A DNA stretch of 64,000 nt from Orbilia blumenaviensis (lineage: Eukaryota > Ascomycota > Orbiliomycetes > Orbiliales > Orbiliaceae): assembly GCA_036872755.1 (NCBI GenBank), contig JAVHNS010000013.1:62001-126000 (forward strand), given 5' to 3'. Numbering within the stretch: position 1 is the first letter of the stretch; the number at the start of each line of letters is the position of its first letter. Below the pieces are notes generated by a model that worked only from the letters and a program-made list of their open reading frames with translations, ran no database searches and was not told the DNA's origin. Positions 34,702-48,193 of this stretch are shown here, in pieces. A program made the position numbers and the translations under genes.

Positions 34702-37700
34702 TTTTTTGGTTTATCGATAGAGAAGACTTAGAGGATAAGTTGAACCGCTCGAGTAGTGAATATCGTAAATTGGTAACGGGCAGAGCCAAGGCTGATAGTG
34801 CGAGGCCCAACGGTTACGTAGACCAGGGTGAATATTTTGTGAATGATAATATAGGTCAAATTTTAGCGCAAAGTCCGTGTGGAACCTTGGGCATATATAT
34901 ATTTTCGATCTCTTTGACGGTATAAAAGTGAAGAGATGGGTTATATGGTAGGCCAACGGCGCAAATCCGGCAACAGAATCAAGAGAGAAGCTAATCTCGC
35001 ACGCTATTACCAATTCATATCATGATATCAAAGAATTAGTAATGAAGAAAAAGACGGCGTCGACGTCAGTATACGTATACCAAGTGGAGGCGTACCGGAA
35101 TAGATTACCGGAGCAATGCTCGAGTATACTAAAATCGACTGAGTGAGTGAATAAGCGATCTAATTACCCAGTATGCCAAATATATAAAAAAGCTAGGTTC
35201 TGTGGAAAAATAACCTTGCAACTGATATTGCGATACAATTAATACAAAATGTAAAAAAAAATACGACCCAGCCGTTTTCGCCACACAGTGACGTTGAAGT
35301 AAAGGAGTCTGACTAAAATGAATGTAAATATTCAACTCGATGGCTGAGTTAGATTGGACATTTCCTTACGCACAAGTAAGCGTGGGTCTTCCGATGCTTA
35401 TATACACATACATAGATAACTATATACTCAGATCCAAAATTTTGGTACTTGGTAAGAGTTACCAACGTGGCCAAGCGACAATATCCACCAGCAAGTTTAA
35501 AACTGAAAGAATTCGCGACAGATTCGTATTCGGCCCACACTAGGCTTTCCATCCATTCAAAGCATAAATCAAAATCTGATCCGCGACTATTCGAAACTGA
35601 ATAGCCTTCATCATTTCAAATACGGGATAAAGCAGCTACAACATCGTCTGTGCCGCTATCCTTTCTATGAAAAGAAGGAAGCATATCGGACCCTAGTCGC
35701 ATAATCAAGCTCTGCCAAGGGGGTGGCGTATGGGAAAAGAAACGAGAAGAAAAAGAAAAATGCAAAATCCCTCGAGGTATGATCGGTTTGCTGGAGGCTA
35801 ACGGTCGTTTCAAGCTTATCGATTATAAGGGTTTCGGAGGCCTGGGGTAAACATGGATCTAGGGCTAGATTTATCGAGCACCCAATTGCCAGGCACTCGA
35901 CAGTTTGTGCGTGAGACAGCAACTCAAAAGATTAAGCTTTTATTGGCTGGCTTAGTGTTTTTCTACAATGAGTTGCTCATGATTGGTGGTTCTAACATCA
36001 GGATCCTGTCTCAACATGACATCTCCATCGTTTCGATTGCCGTTTTGGTAACCAGTATTTGGAATTCGAGCGAAATGCCCCGGGTTAGTACCGCTAGGTT
36101 CCTGCACAGGTGGCCCAAACGAATACATTGGACCGCAGACCCCTCTTTGCTAACCCCTTGGAAGTTAGCTGTGCGGTGAAAAGAATATCTTTGCGGGATC
36201 GCCTTTGCCAACGGATAAAGCTCCGGATGATGTTTCTTAGAGGGTACAAACATCATGCATCGGCATGCGGCATAGCTGCCCGCGCCCGCACGGTTGACAG
36301 TTTTAACCGACTACGACAAACGACAACCCTGTTTGACTATATCGATAGGATACGATAAGCTTTCAAATGAAACCGCGGAATGGCACCTAGAAGCTTGGCA
36401 ACTGCGTTTCGTTTCAACGGAGTCTCAGGTGGATATCTTGAGTTTTCTAGTTAGCGTCTAACTAGCCGTCATAGGCCGTTGCGAAGTCCCTAAAAGGGGC
36501 TAAATATTGAGAACAGATATCGAACTGATGTTCATAATAAATTTACTATTTATTTCGTAGAACCTGATTAGTTTTGCCTCGGGCGCCTGTCTTTGCGGCT
36601 AGGTTCTGAAATTTCGTATTTCCGACCTAAAAACATTTGATGTGCAACACAGGAGCAACCAAAAAAAGTCTAACCCCAAGTTGTGCACGCAACTTGGTAA
36701 TTAGTTCTGCGAACTCGATGCATTGCTGTAACAATGAATGAGCTGATGAGCACTAACTAGGGCCATTAGTTAATGATAGTAAGGCGGCTTATATTAGTCT
36801 TAAAGGGGGTTTAGCTCTAATTTTTACCTCATGGGGTTCATTCGACTAGTTTTGAGATTTCGGTCTTTAGACAATAGAAGTACCGATGGTTTCTCGATTC
36901 TTGCAGGGTCGTTATCTGAGTGATCTTCATTCGAAGGTCGAAGGTTGATTAGTATGGCGTCCACAGGGCACAGGAAGAGAATCATGCACGGGCATGCACG
37001 CCCACGCGGAGGCGCCCTAAATGCATTGTTGCGATAGCCTCCTTTTTTGATTCGTTGACACATAATCGAATATATACTAAACGACATGGAGCATGAAGTG
37101 TATATATCGTTCCTGCCTTCGTGTTGGGGCGTTCAGGTGAAAGGGATTATAGCGCACTGCCGTCGAAACGATGGGTCCAGTCTGCCTCGCAGCTGGTAGT
37201 GCTGGGCTAAGAGCCTTGCCTCAGATTTTTTTGGCCCTGTCTTCTCTAAGAGTCGCAGTTGAGGGCGAAAAAAACAACACCTCTTGAGCCCTACTTGCTG
37301 GAGTCGCCAGGACCCACCCCAGAAACCATAACGAAACAGCCTGTAAAGGCTCTTAGCAAACCAATACTTTACAACCGGCTAAGTTGGTACCGGGCTAACG
37401 TGTTTAATTCAGCGATCATACGGAGCAGTAGAATTTTATAAATTAGCTCCGAGGCCATTTTACAACATCCATACGTAATTAAGTTTAGGTGGAACCAACT
37501 GGGGCCATTGCAAAGGTTGCCAGCATAGTAGTACCCTAGCGCCAAGATCATCCCCTAAATCAAGCAAAGTCAAGCAAAGTCAAGCTCATCTTGGCTCTCC
37601 TGGACAAATTTTAGCGAGGTTCTAGAAGCGATTGCTGGATCTGTTAGATTATGAAATACCGGCACGGGGATATGCGTGCTTCAGTTGTTAAAATTAAAAG

Positions 37701-40700
37701 GGCAATCACGAGTCCCTCCTTCTTTCGGCTATAGGGATGCCATGAAATTGACGTGAACAATGAGTAGTCAACCAAACGTGGCTAACGGCCCACGTGGCTT
37801 TAACATAGCTTTAGAACTACCCTGCTCAGCTTCCCATGGCGACCCTATAGCCTGAGGTGACAAATCTGGGCCTGTTTCATTCCTCAAAATCAACATTGGT
37901 TTTCCTGGGCGGTTTTAAGTAAGATTTTCGCGCGTAACTGAGAGCGTGATTTTATATTTAATAGATATCATACCCGGAGTCTGGAGCTTGAGCCCATAGC
38001 CGCCGTAATGACGAGAAAGCCATGACCTTAACCATAAGCATTCCCGAATATATATTGATAGCCGTTGAGTAACTTCTTTAAAGCACCTACTCAATATCAA
38101 TGCATACTTCGAGTGTTCTTATCTTGCCAGCTAGTTAAGTACACTACCTCATAGGTCCACTATTGATGTAGGTACCGTGTAAGTATGTACTCCCCAATGA
38201 GCGTCTTTCAGAAATGATCGGCTCATAAGACGCACAAAATCTTAAATCTTACATCGTAGAAAAGAAATTGAAGCATGTGCAGTTTTTACGAAACTAGTCA
38301 TAAAATACATCCCTAGAGTTCCCTACTAGCGCCTGGCTACTTAACTAATAGTATAGATAACCCCTGTAAATGGTATATGTTGGAATTGTAACCTCCCAAA
38401 AAAGCCTACGGCGCAGGAGCGACTCATGAATACGGGTAGATATGTCGCTAGTTAGAACCTTGTATTGGATTAAGCAGTGAAAGAGGTAGCTCCAGTGATG
38501 TAGCGTATAATCCGGAAGAGCCAACCAGAGAACAAGGTTATTTATATCCATAAAGCCCTTTTTCACCGCGAGGCAAAACAATGATAGCAGACTTTTCTTT
38601 TCTTTTCTCTTGTTTTGGTCGTAAATACTTAAAATTATGACTTTATAGCCGTTAGTAGATTCAAACATCGGCGAAGGTTAAAGGAAACCCGAAAGGGGAA
38701 AGGAATGGTTCGAAAGTAGAACCAGGTGAGGGCATAGGGCATGGTGTATAGAATCACGGCCTCCGGGGCAACCGGGTGTTCATCGAGACTACTATGATAG
38801 TAATTAAAGCAATATCAGTTCGGCAAGCCAAACGAGAATTTTGCCTTCCTTTTGCGTGTGTTTTGTAGGAGAGTTTTAGCTGAAGATGAATGGTATTTAT
38901 CTAAATATATGAAAGCACTCGTCTCTCGGTAACCCCCCTAAATCTATTCAAATTCAGAATCTTGAGTCTGACCCTACTTTGGTTCTCACGATAGGGGTTG
39001 TAGATTCTCGTGTATATGTGTCCGAATAGAGTCTGCAGGTTACGGACTAAATTTATAAACTGGTCTCGGCAGCCCTTCTTGTGTTGAAGACTAAGCAGTC
39101 TCGGGCTTTATCGCAATAAGAATGAGACAAATAATTATCTAAGGGTCTGAATCTACCGGTCTCCTGAGAGCAGGAGAAATATGGTCGACGGTTAGCGATT
39201 ATCCATCTGTGCTAGTCTACCTAGGTATATGAAGTGTGCGTACCTATGCTCAGCTGATCTGCGAGCGCGCCTGGTACCAGCTGGTTGTTTGACATGACCT
39301 GTGAACAGAAGCATTTGGTTGTATGTGTTGCATGATGATACCCCGCCAATTTGGATGAGCTCGGACCAGCGACTCCCAAACCGACCTTGCAGGAAAGGCT
39401 CTCTCGTTACCAGTGAACCCTGGTTCTGCGAACAAGACTGAGAGGAGCTGAAAGGGTCTGTAAATCGGATTGCCTTCGTACTTCAGATATATTCCACAAA
39501 AAATCCGACCAATTATGGCGGGCAGAAGCTGGATCCAAGCCTGAATTGGCAGCCAAGCTCGCGAAAAGTTTCCAGATGCATAACGTCGCTTACTGAATAC
39601 TAGTGCAAAGCTTAGCAAAGGCTCCTTCGCCAGTGCGCTAGCGCCAACGTTCACTAGTTCTTTCGAAGACAATATGGTGTCACCTAAAGCCTCTCCCAGG
39701 CTGATGACGCGGTCAGTACCTGAAGATCATCAACGAATCCTTAAATTTATATATGGAGAGTATGAAGGCCAGAAAGAAATGCTCGGGAGGGATTTCTAGC
39801 CCCTCCGTAGCTAATATCATCCCATCATTGTATTGGTAAGTTAATTGTGCACACTCTCCTGTCCGTGTTAGTAGTCGAGTATGATGACAGCGCATGGACG
39901 CCCTGAGTGTCGTCAAAGCAAGGACGTCAAAAAATTGGAAGTTTCAACCATGAGACCTGCTCGGAATAGATTTTAGATCGGTTCACGGGATTTTGCATTT
40001 CTGTGCTGTGTCAGTGGCTATTGTTCCCAAGGTGTTTTGACACGGTAATTAGCAGACTAGTTAGTCCATATCGCATTCAAGAAAAACAACTCTCCACATA
40101 CATCAAACCAAAAAAACCTTACTTGGGTAACAACACTAACGCCGCCGAACAAACATTCCAATTTCTCGTTAGCGTGGCACAAATAAGCTTTTATTTACTG
40201 GTTTTATACAGTGCCAGTATCTATGAAGAAACCCGGCGCTTGGGCTAACTTTCTCCGCCATCCGCCTGTACTGTCCTAAATATTACTATCGTATGGGTAC
40301 TGCTCTGATTAGATATTCGGATGCAAATCTCCTCTTATTTTGAATTAGAGTTTTTAGCGAGGAAACTACTGCCTATAACATCGATGATAAGGAATTTAAA
40401 TTCTCGGCGTGCAATGCCGGCCGATTGGCACCGACGGAACCACATGCCGATTTCGAGTATTTTGCCGTAATATTTACTAGCAGATGCAAGCATAGGCATT
40501 CGCAACATATAGCGATCAAGATATTACATATGCAGGCGAATCCACGGTAGCCATATCATATGTCCCTTACTATAGAGCTACTATAGGCTACTATAGCACC
40601 AGGCCCTGTGGCCGCGATCGCGGCCGTGTCTAGCGATCTTATAATAAGTGCAAATCATTATTATAACAAACCTGCCTCGAATCATCAAAAATTACTTGTA

Positions 40701-41781
40701 GCCATGGCCCCAGATGACTTTTCTATATTTTTGAAGGTAAAGAGCCCGGAATATAGGAAACACTTTACTGGTGTTGGGATGCTAGATTTTGCTTCACTCG
40801 TTGAGATGCTTGTCCGACATAACGTTATATAATGCAACTTCTGAATGCGATTACGAGTCTAACTATGGGCCGCACTGGAAATGATCAGATGGCATCGAAA
40901 TCCTACAAACTCTGTATATTCTGCAACAGAATCGCGTGTGATTGAGGTGGGTGTTGCCGAAGCAGCATAAGCCGAGCCCCGCCTTCGCAAGCTCTTAGCT
41001 TGGTTTGTATACGTATATGAAGAACTTAAAATTTTGACCTGGCATCATGGTGGAGCCTCGCTCGCGCACGAAGCGATAACGAAAGGTTGCATACTATCCA
41101 TACTAGATTAGATAATCTTGCACATAAGAAAATATAAAGACAGATCAAATCTATAATTATTAGGGCCTTTGATGCGAGCGGTCTGTACTTAGTAAGATTC
41201 TTGATCCTTCGAAAAGGATGTTCTCCATCGATTCGGTAGCGCGGTAGCGGAGCTCTAGAAATGCTTTTTTTTTTGCAAACAACAGAACAGAAAGTTGGAA
41301 ATTATGCAGAACTGGAATTGTAGGAACAATCCTGTTGGGTTAACCTGACCAGCTGGAAATATGACTGAGAAATCCATAGAGGAAGAGGTATTCAGACATG
41401 CCGTATACGTTATTCAGAGGCGGCGCTACGACTTTTATCACCAAGTATTAGCGAGGAGTACGGATATCTCGGCGTAGAATGTAGGTTTCTAGTCCTGTAC
41501 TATCAACGTCAGGGCCGATGTTATGTCCATGACGCTACATATAAAAAGGCCTTATACCAGCTGCTCAAAAATGACTTCTCTCACCACCACCACAGCCTTT
41601 CTCGATCCAACTCGAGGCCCAAGTAAAAATCACTTTCGTTTTATCAGTCCTTCGCTTTTTTGACCTTTATTCACTCTTTCAGTGACGCTCGTTTCCCCTT
41701 TACCACTATCATTCACTTTTAGAACCCAGGTTCAATACTTCTGTTGTCTCGACAGCGTCTACTCTCCCTTTATCAGTCAAA
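34702..41781. other. 7-kb gene-poor region
   Basis: No supported gene in about 7 kb. Small frames are scattered on both strands. The longest, minus 39250-39672 (140 codons) with an adjacent frame at 39713-39916, is not recognisable. Minor features: a hairpin-forming inverted repeat (CCAAGTTG/CAACTTGG) near 36675-36696, a direct repeat of AAGCAAAGTC near 37563-37583, the GC palindrome GGCCGCGATCGCGGCC at 40610-40625, and a T run near 41263-41273. The stretch may be old repeat-derived DNA, but I cannot identify an element. Confidence 0.5.
41540..41547 (+). promoter_or_regulatory. TATA box of the Egh16-like gene
   Basis: TATAAAAA lies 242 bases before the ATG at 41782 and is followed by a long C/T-rich leader (about 41575-41765), the usual layout of a strongly expressed fungal promoter. 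Distance to the true transcription start is unknown. Confidence 0.5.
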
Positions 41782-43278
41782 ATGCACTTTTCAAGCCTTC
41801 TCTCTTCAGTGGCAATCTCTCTCTTGGGCGTCTCTGAACTTGTATCCGCCCATGCTGTTTTCGTGAAGGCCATAGGAAGCGGAGATGAAGGTTATGTCGG
41901 TCATGGGTTGGGTATGGATCCAGCTAATAAACGAGACGGCGGTGGTTTCCTGCCTTGGCAAAAGGATATACCAGTTTTCGACTGGAAGGTGGTACACAAT
42001 AATTGGAACAAAAAGTATATGGGCTGGGGATGCGGAGTTACGGTTGACACCCTTATTACACATGTAATCAAGCACAAGAACGCGGAATGGATGCATGTGG
42101 CGAATAAAAAACTCGGGTGGCCATGGCCTGAACACGACACTCCTGTTGGGGCATTCATCGATTTCGGCCAAGGAATTATTGATATGTATAACAAGGAAAA
42201 GGCCAAACTCACTAGATTCGATAACGGCCTCAAGCATACTTTCCGCACCGGTATCCCCAAAGTTGTGCCAGGTGGAAAATTAAGAATCACCGTTTGGCAG
42301 GTAAGTTACATATCTTAGATTATATTACCATATACCCCCCCACTATCATCGCTAAAGCAAGGACTGTGCAATAGGTAAACCTGGACGGCGGCGGCCCATT
42401 CAAGTGCATGATCGACTACAAAGCTCAAGCGCAACAGTGGACAAGGCAACACCTGCCAGTGACTGGAAACTGCGTGGGTAATGCGTACTCGATTCGTCCA
42501 GTGGGCCATCCGGCACCATGCGACATCGAAGTAACATTGCCCGCCGACATGAAATGCGAAGGTGTTCACGGCGCCGCCAAAGGGATCTGCATTGTCAGGT
42601 GTGAAAATAATGCTCAGTAAGTGCCTACTTCATAACTGTGACCCGAATTTCCATATTGGCAACACGTCCCTATACGACTTGCCTCCACATGTTTCTAATA
42701 CCAACATATCACTCTAACTCAATTCGTAAACTAGGAACGGCCCCTTTGGAGGATGTGTCCCCGTCCAACAACTGCAACCCATCGTGAAGGAAGTGGTGCA
42801 GACTAAGCCAGTTCCTATCGTCAAAACCGTCAAGCCAGTTGTGCTTCCTCCTAAAGCTGTCACTGTCACGAAGAATAATGTCATCACGATTATTCAAGGT
42901 GGTAATACTAAGGTTTCTGTCATCACCAAGAATAGCATTATCACTGTGACACAGGTTATTGCGCCACCGAAAACGACAGTAGACGTCCAAATTAAAACAG
43001 TGACTGTTGTGTCAAAGGTTTTGCCTACAAAGAAGCCCTCAGTTGTTGGAAAACCCATCGAGACAACTAAAAGACCAGACGCAACCGAAAAACCAACTGA
43101 GGAACAGGTTGAAGCGGGCCTCGGTGGAGAGTACTATGACGAAGAAACCATTGAGGAAATCAAGAATACACCCATTACTGAGGAGGAAAAGGAACAGCTC
43201 CAGGAACAAGTTGGCCAGAAGGACGAGGATGGTACGGATGTGTATTCAGAGAAAAAATTTAGATTCCACCGAGATTAG
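41782..43278 (+). CDS. Egh16/Gas1-like secreted protein
   Basis: Three exons, 41782-42300, 42375-42616 and 42735-43278, about 434 residues with matching phases. A signal peptide of about 23 residues is followed directly by HAVF, as in the Egh16-like family (DUF3129), which includes appressorium-stage proteins of powdery mildew and Magnaporthe Gas1/Gas2. Core signatures are GGKLRITVWQ, VNLDGGGPFKCMIDY, CEGVHGAAKGICIVRCENNA and NGPFGGCVPVQQ. Family members are secreted or surface proteins induced during infection, with no established enzymatic activity. The last 180 residues are unusual: a Val/Thr/Lys-rich stretch with imperfect repeats (VKTVKPVV, ITIIQGG, ITVTQVI) and then an acidic, Glu-rich tail ending EKKFRFHRD. 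Function is inferred from the family. Confidence 0.8.
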
Positions 43279-45462
43279 GAATAATGTGGGTCTTTCTTCA
43301 GATGGAGAATTGTGAAAGCATGATCCATTATGAAAGCTGATTAACCATGATCTGGCGAGCGGTAACGGTCGCTCTCGCTCTTAGTTGTGCTGTTTGTGTG
43401 TAGAAATATATGCTATAATTCACTTTGCCTTTAGTTCCATGTTGAGACTAATTCCACGTTTTGAGACAACTAACTCTACAAAATGGGTGGTTACCGATTG
43501 TTTGAATAGAGCGGGCCTTGACTCGGTTTCCATACCCTCCAAAGCAAAAAGCAATTAGCCTAACCATTGACTACCAGTCAGTATACTCCTTGTAGGGAAA
43601 CGCGAAATATGGAAGTTACGGTCGGGAATGCTGACACCGCCGGAAACATTGATCGGTGTCTCTGCTTTTGCGCGAGTTTCACTCCGCTTTCATTTTCCTT
43701 GGATTTGACCATTGAGTGGATAGAGTAGCCACATTTTATCACTTTATAATGATAACTTGGTTAATATTATCATATTTTGTAAAATGAAAATTAGTCTAGC
43801 AGGCGAATCCTTATCCTGTTGGGTGATGCACAAAAACTTTTTTTAAGTGTTTATACGAATTCATGGTCATGATCTAGTTTCACAGCAATGCGCGATTTCT
43901 TCATCAATTTCGATTCAAGTCTCCATAGTGCTTTATCACAAATCTTCTACAGGGCTCCTGAGTTAGAAAAAAAATATCCATTAGCTATAGAGAATCTCCG
44001 GGCCATCCAACATACTCGTAGCAATGTCAGGGCTGCACTAAAGTGGAACTCCTTCTAATCACCTCTGCGGCTGAGGTAGTAAGTAGCCCAACTATAGAAT
44101 TCTTACCCTGCCTTGAATTTCGCAATAGCCTGCAAATCTTGGGGGATATCCGCAGATATTTCAGTCAGAAACAGAAGCTCATGGCTATATAATGGTGAGA
44201 CTTGATGGGGGAAGATTTATTGGCTACCCAGCCTTGGCACTGTGGTTCTTCCTGACCACCCACCCACTCGCATACTACGTCAGGTTGTCCTCATCCTGTT
44301 GACAACAATAGATGTTTGTCATGCCAGCTGTAAACATTTGGTAGGGGGTCTAGGGGAATCCCTCGTACGTGTCTAATCTGCTAGACTAGAAATTCCTAAT
44401 TTCCTATCCGCTTGGCCAATTGGGTTCCAGACTGATCTCGTTGTTCCAGGCTGACAATTGAAACTAAATTGTGTTCAGGGCACATCCTTTTTGTATATGT
44501 CAACACAAGGGATACAAGTGCTCGATCGTTAACAGATTGTTTCCCATCACTGATACCCGGTACCCCTGTTTAGGTTGCGGTAGCGTACTCACAATGGTCC
44601 TTTAAAGCCGGCCTCCGCGTGGTATTGAAATGTATCTTAATAAAACGTAGTAAGATTTTTTAGGCTAGGCCTGCGTTGGATGCCTGGGCCGTCCGCGGCC
44701 GCTCTTAGTAAAAAACATTCGTTTTCTTGTCTAGCAAACTCAAGTTCTTTGTGCAGAAGGTCGCTACTATGACCTAACCTTATAAACCTGGTCATTTAAA
44801 TCATCAGATTTCGTTCCCGCGAACTGTGTCCGTGTTCAACGAATCCCCTTGACATTCCCGATAAAACTAGTTTCGTTAGGTAGCCACGGCATGAGATGGT
44901 GAAATATAGATGGAGGAGGGCTATGAAGGGAAGTATCAAACCAAAATACACGGTCTTTCTAGCCGGAAAAAGAGAGACTCGACGCGGCTAGTTTGACTGT
45001 AACTGGGGTAATAGTTTCAAATCTAAGATTGTATAATTTTAGTATCATATGGGATTCCACTTCACTGGCCAGATATCAGGGGGGAATCATATATTTCCCC
45101 CGCTATGAAAACCTGTCGTGACCTGAATCTTTATTTTATCGTACGCCAGTTTACAGAAACGAGATCATCAGCGGAAACAAAATCAAACAAGGCGGGTAGC
45201 TTCTAATTACTCTGATAACTTGATTACAAAAGAATTTATAGCGTACACTACAGGTATACAGACCTTAGCTTTTCGTACTGGTCAGTTATTCGACAGAGAA
45301 CGCTACTACCACGACAGTAAATAGAAACCAAATTGAACATAAAAACCTTCCCCGACAAACCATGATAACAAAGCCGAGATCAAACAATAGTCATGCACAC
45401 AGCTATCAGAATTGCACCTCCAGTAAAGTCTCGTATGCCCAGACGAAAGATCTAAAAACACT
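43279..45462. other. intergenic
   Basis: About 2.2 kb without a supported gene. It includes an AT-rich part around 43735-43790 and a GCGGCCGC site near 44695. A small plus-strand frame at 45362-45553 is the shadow of the broken Hsp70-like gene. Confidence 0.5.
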
Positions 45463-47625
45463 CTACTCATCGTACGTGACAGTTGTTGAGCCGCGCTCCT
45501 TGCCGCCACAAAGTACCTTCCAAGTAAGAACTTCGCTAGCAAAAGTAGCCTGAAGCTTCAAATCAGCTTTGTAAAACACCATACCAGTCAGAAGACTTTG
45601 CGTTTTCTGAAATTGAGATAGTGGAATGTCACCCAAGTCGGCGTTAACTCGGCAGATAGTATGCATCTCTGGATCAGCTAAGCGGCGTGGTGCCACATCT
45701 TCGCTACATCCAACGAGCATGACGTCGATGTCACGGCTTTATTCCTCTTGGAAAGACCACGAGACTTCAATCTCAATTGTCCGCGGTCGTGCCTCGGGTA
45801 GACGGTCTCTTTTATTACTAAGCCAATGCATCCCGCCACGGGCCATCGCGTGCCCCGTGAATCTATCAATATACATATCCTCCTGGTCGTGAAAACCAGG
45901 CCGGAAGAGGGCAAAAACAGGGGTGCCGTAGAACTTGCGAGCTAGGCGCACAGTGACAAGTCCTCCTCAAACGGGTTCTAGGCCACGACAGACAGCGCCC
46001 CGAGCGACAGCCGACCATCTATATCTCTAATTAGGCTCTTGAAAAATATAAAATGGTAAGGTTTAGGGGCACTCACGGGAATTTAGGCTGCCGGGTCCCA
46101 ATCCCTCTCGTCGAGCAGTACTCTTGGATCTTGCGATATAGATATTTATTACGCCCGAACCCGCCGACGACAAGGACCATCTACCAACGCTTTGTTAAAT
46201 AAAAATATCGGGGTTGAAGCATCAATTGGACACTTACTTTGGGCTTCCCGAGTCCAGATTTCATGACAGCCGTGACCTGACCGTCGATCAGCTGAATGGT
46301 ACCATTGATACAAGGGTTGAAGATCTGCTTCATCTGCGCGCTATCATATCGACATGTCAGCCTCTATACTGAAATATTTCAAAGTTATGCCGGGTAGGGT
46401 CAATGGGGCAGGGAAGGAAATTTTCATACGTGCTCAGAGTCAGAGTTCCCTCATCGATGTTAAGTTCCTCACTATTCTGAATACCACTCTCTGCTGGGAT
46501 CCGAATTTCCATCTCATCATCATCTCCAGAGAAATATGATTTGTTGTTCTCGAAGGAAGCCATCATCTGACTGTCATGGCGGGTCTTTTCGATGGGGATC
46601 TTGTGGAAGGCTTCAGAGCCTATCCATTTCTCTAACCAGGAAAGGAACTCGCTCTCCACATATGAAGCTCCACACTTACCACCGCTCCCGATGGCAGCTT
46701 CTTCAACACTAAGATTTGGCTCGAGCTGCGTGATCTTGTATGATATCAAGTCGACAGTGCTCCGACCAGCATCACACAATACAAAGACGTCCCCTATTTT
46801 AATATCGTCCCGACTGGGACCCTCGCGTATGCCTTTGAGTGTGTAGATAGCTGCGGCCTCTGGCTCGGATAAAAGGAATATCTTCGATGCATTAAATTCC
46901 GCCCGATTCACAGCCTTGAGTGTCAGGTTCTTAGCTCGCTCAGACCAAACGGCTGGAACTGTCACGACAAGCTCCTTCTTCATAGATGAGAAAAGCACTT
47001 TTCCATACTGTTGCTCGAGTACATCCCAAGTTGTTTCTCGAACCTTTGTCAGGTAGTCAGCCACCATGTCTACCGTACTTTTTCCCGGGTACTCAGGGGG
47101 CTCGTTTGGAGTTTCGTTAGCATCCTCGATATCCATGCCGACCATATCTCTAGCGATGAGCGCGAGGAAGCGGCGAAACCGGCCCGGGCCGCTCATATCC
47201 TCATCTAATTTAAGTTTCATGCAAGAATAGATGGGAGCTTTCGTATTGTGTTTAATCTGGTTTCCCCAAAGAATCTCCGGCTCGGGGGGCGTGCCATAAG
47301 CGATTCGACTCGGTACTTTCCTGTTAAGTGGTCAGGGGAATCAGGAGGGAGATAGAAGTAGAAGGGATGAGTCGTACTCGTTTGTTGCATTTTGCGTAGC
47401 CATCCCCGGCCACGAAGTTATGAGCTGAATGCCGCTGGTGCCTTCGGCGGCGCCTTTTTCATCGCAATAAGCCACTGCCCTATTTTTCTGACTTGAGCCC
47501 AGTTCTATGAAGTCTTTGGACTATGAGGGGGTTCGATATACTCACGAATAATTTGGTCCGAGGTCAAGCCCAATGACGATTCGTGCCTCGGCTCCGGGGG
47601 GTGCAGACCTGCGCGGGCGTGGCAT
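45463..47625 (-). pseudogene. Hsp70-like (HSPA12-type) gene with two internal stops
   Basis: Six minus-strand exons: 47546-47625, 47378-47479, 46430-47320, 46238-46340, 46077-46180 and 45463-46018. They restore a divergent Hsp70-family ATPase. Phosphate loop 1 reads IGLDLGPNYSAVAY (PN where Hsp70s have TT), phosphate loop 2 VFVLCDAGRSTVDLISY, and the adenosine loop VLVVGGFGRNKYLYRKI. In the last exon the conserved frame meets TGA at 45967-45969, runs on through RLARKFYGTP and LPEARPRTIEIEVSW, meets TAA at 45739-45741, and continues to TAG at 45463. All three lie in one frame, so no indel is involved. Translation would stop after about 443 residues, losing the C-terminal part. It could be an inactive allele, a truncated product or a sequence error; two stops make error less likely. 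Confidence 0.7.
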
Positions 47626-48193
47626 TATGAATCTGTGTCAAAGGCTAAAAGAGTTAGAATATGTTTTTACAAGGAGGCTAGGAGAGCTACAATATATTTT
47701 TCTAAGGCAGCGCCGGTATCAGGTAAAAATTATAGACTAAATTTGACTTTCCCCTGCGAGAGGGTTGAAGGCGCCGTGATATCTGAGCATTGGTCCAACG
47801 CTTCCAGGTGTGATGGTAAGGAACCGGATCATCTGCTCTTCTTAGAAAGAAATCGACGGAGACAAACCAATATGACTGCCAACAGCCAGGTCTGAGCTAT
47901 GTGGCACAGCTCATTGCGTTGGGGGGACACGAGCGGGGTATTTTAGGCATGGGAGTAAAGTTGCCTGTTGTTAATGTGCCAACACGTGCATATGCCTGAT
48001 ACAAAGGCTACGAAAATTCATTTTCAAGGTCACAATCCGATTGCCGAGATTCCCTACCCCTCAAAAATCCTCAGGTTTCGAGAAGTTTGTGGGCTTGGTG
48101 TTTCTTGATTAAGGAATGTTCCAGCTTCAAAGGGTATTTGGGAATAGACGAGGTTAAAACGTATAAAAACTGCCGGTATAGCAAGTTATTCCA
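47626..48193. other. spacer between two broken genes
   Basis: About 570 bases between divergently oriented pseudogenes, so it should contain both former promoters. An 86-codon plus-strand frame (47635-47895) is not recognisable. Confidence 0.45.

Noticed and set aside
39250..39916. Minus-strand gene from two adjacent frames
   Set aside because: A one-base shift separates them, no intron fits clearly, and neither part matches a family that I recognise; it may be a fossil but is not supportable.
40610..40625. GGCCGCGATCGCGGCC palindrome as a regulatory site
   Set aside because: Single copy, not next to a gene start, and of simple GC-rich composition; no reason to assign function.
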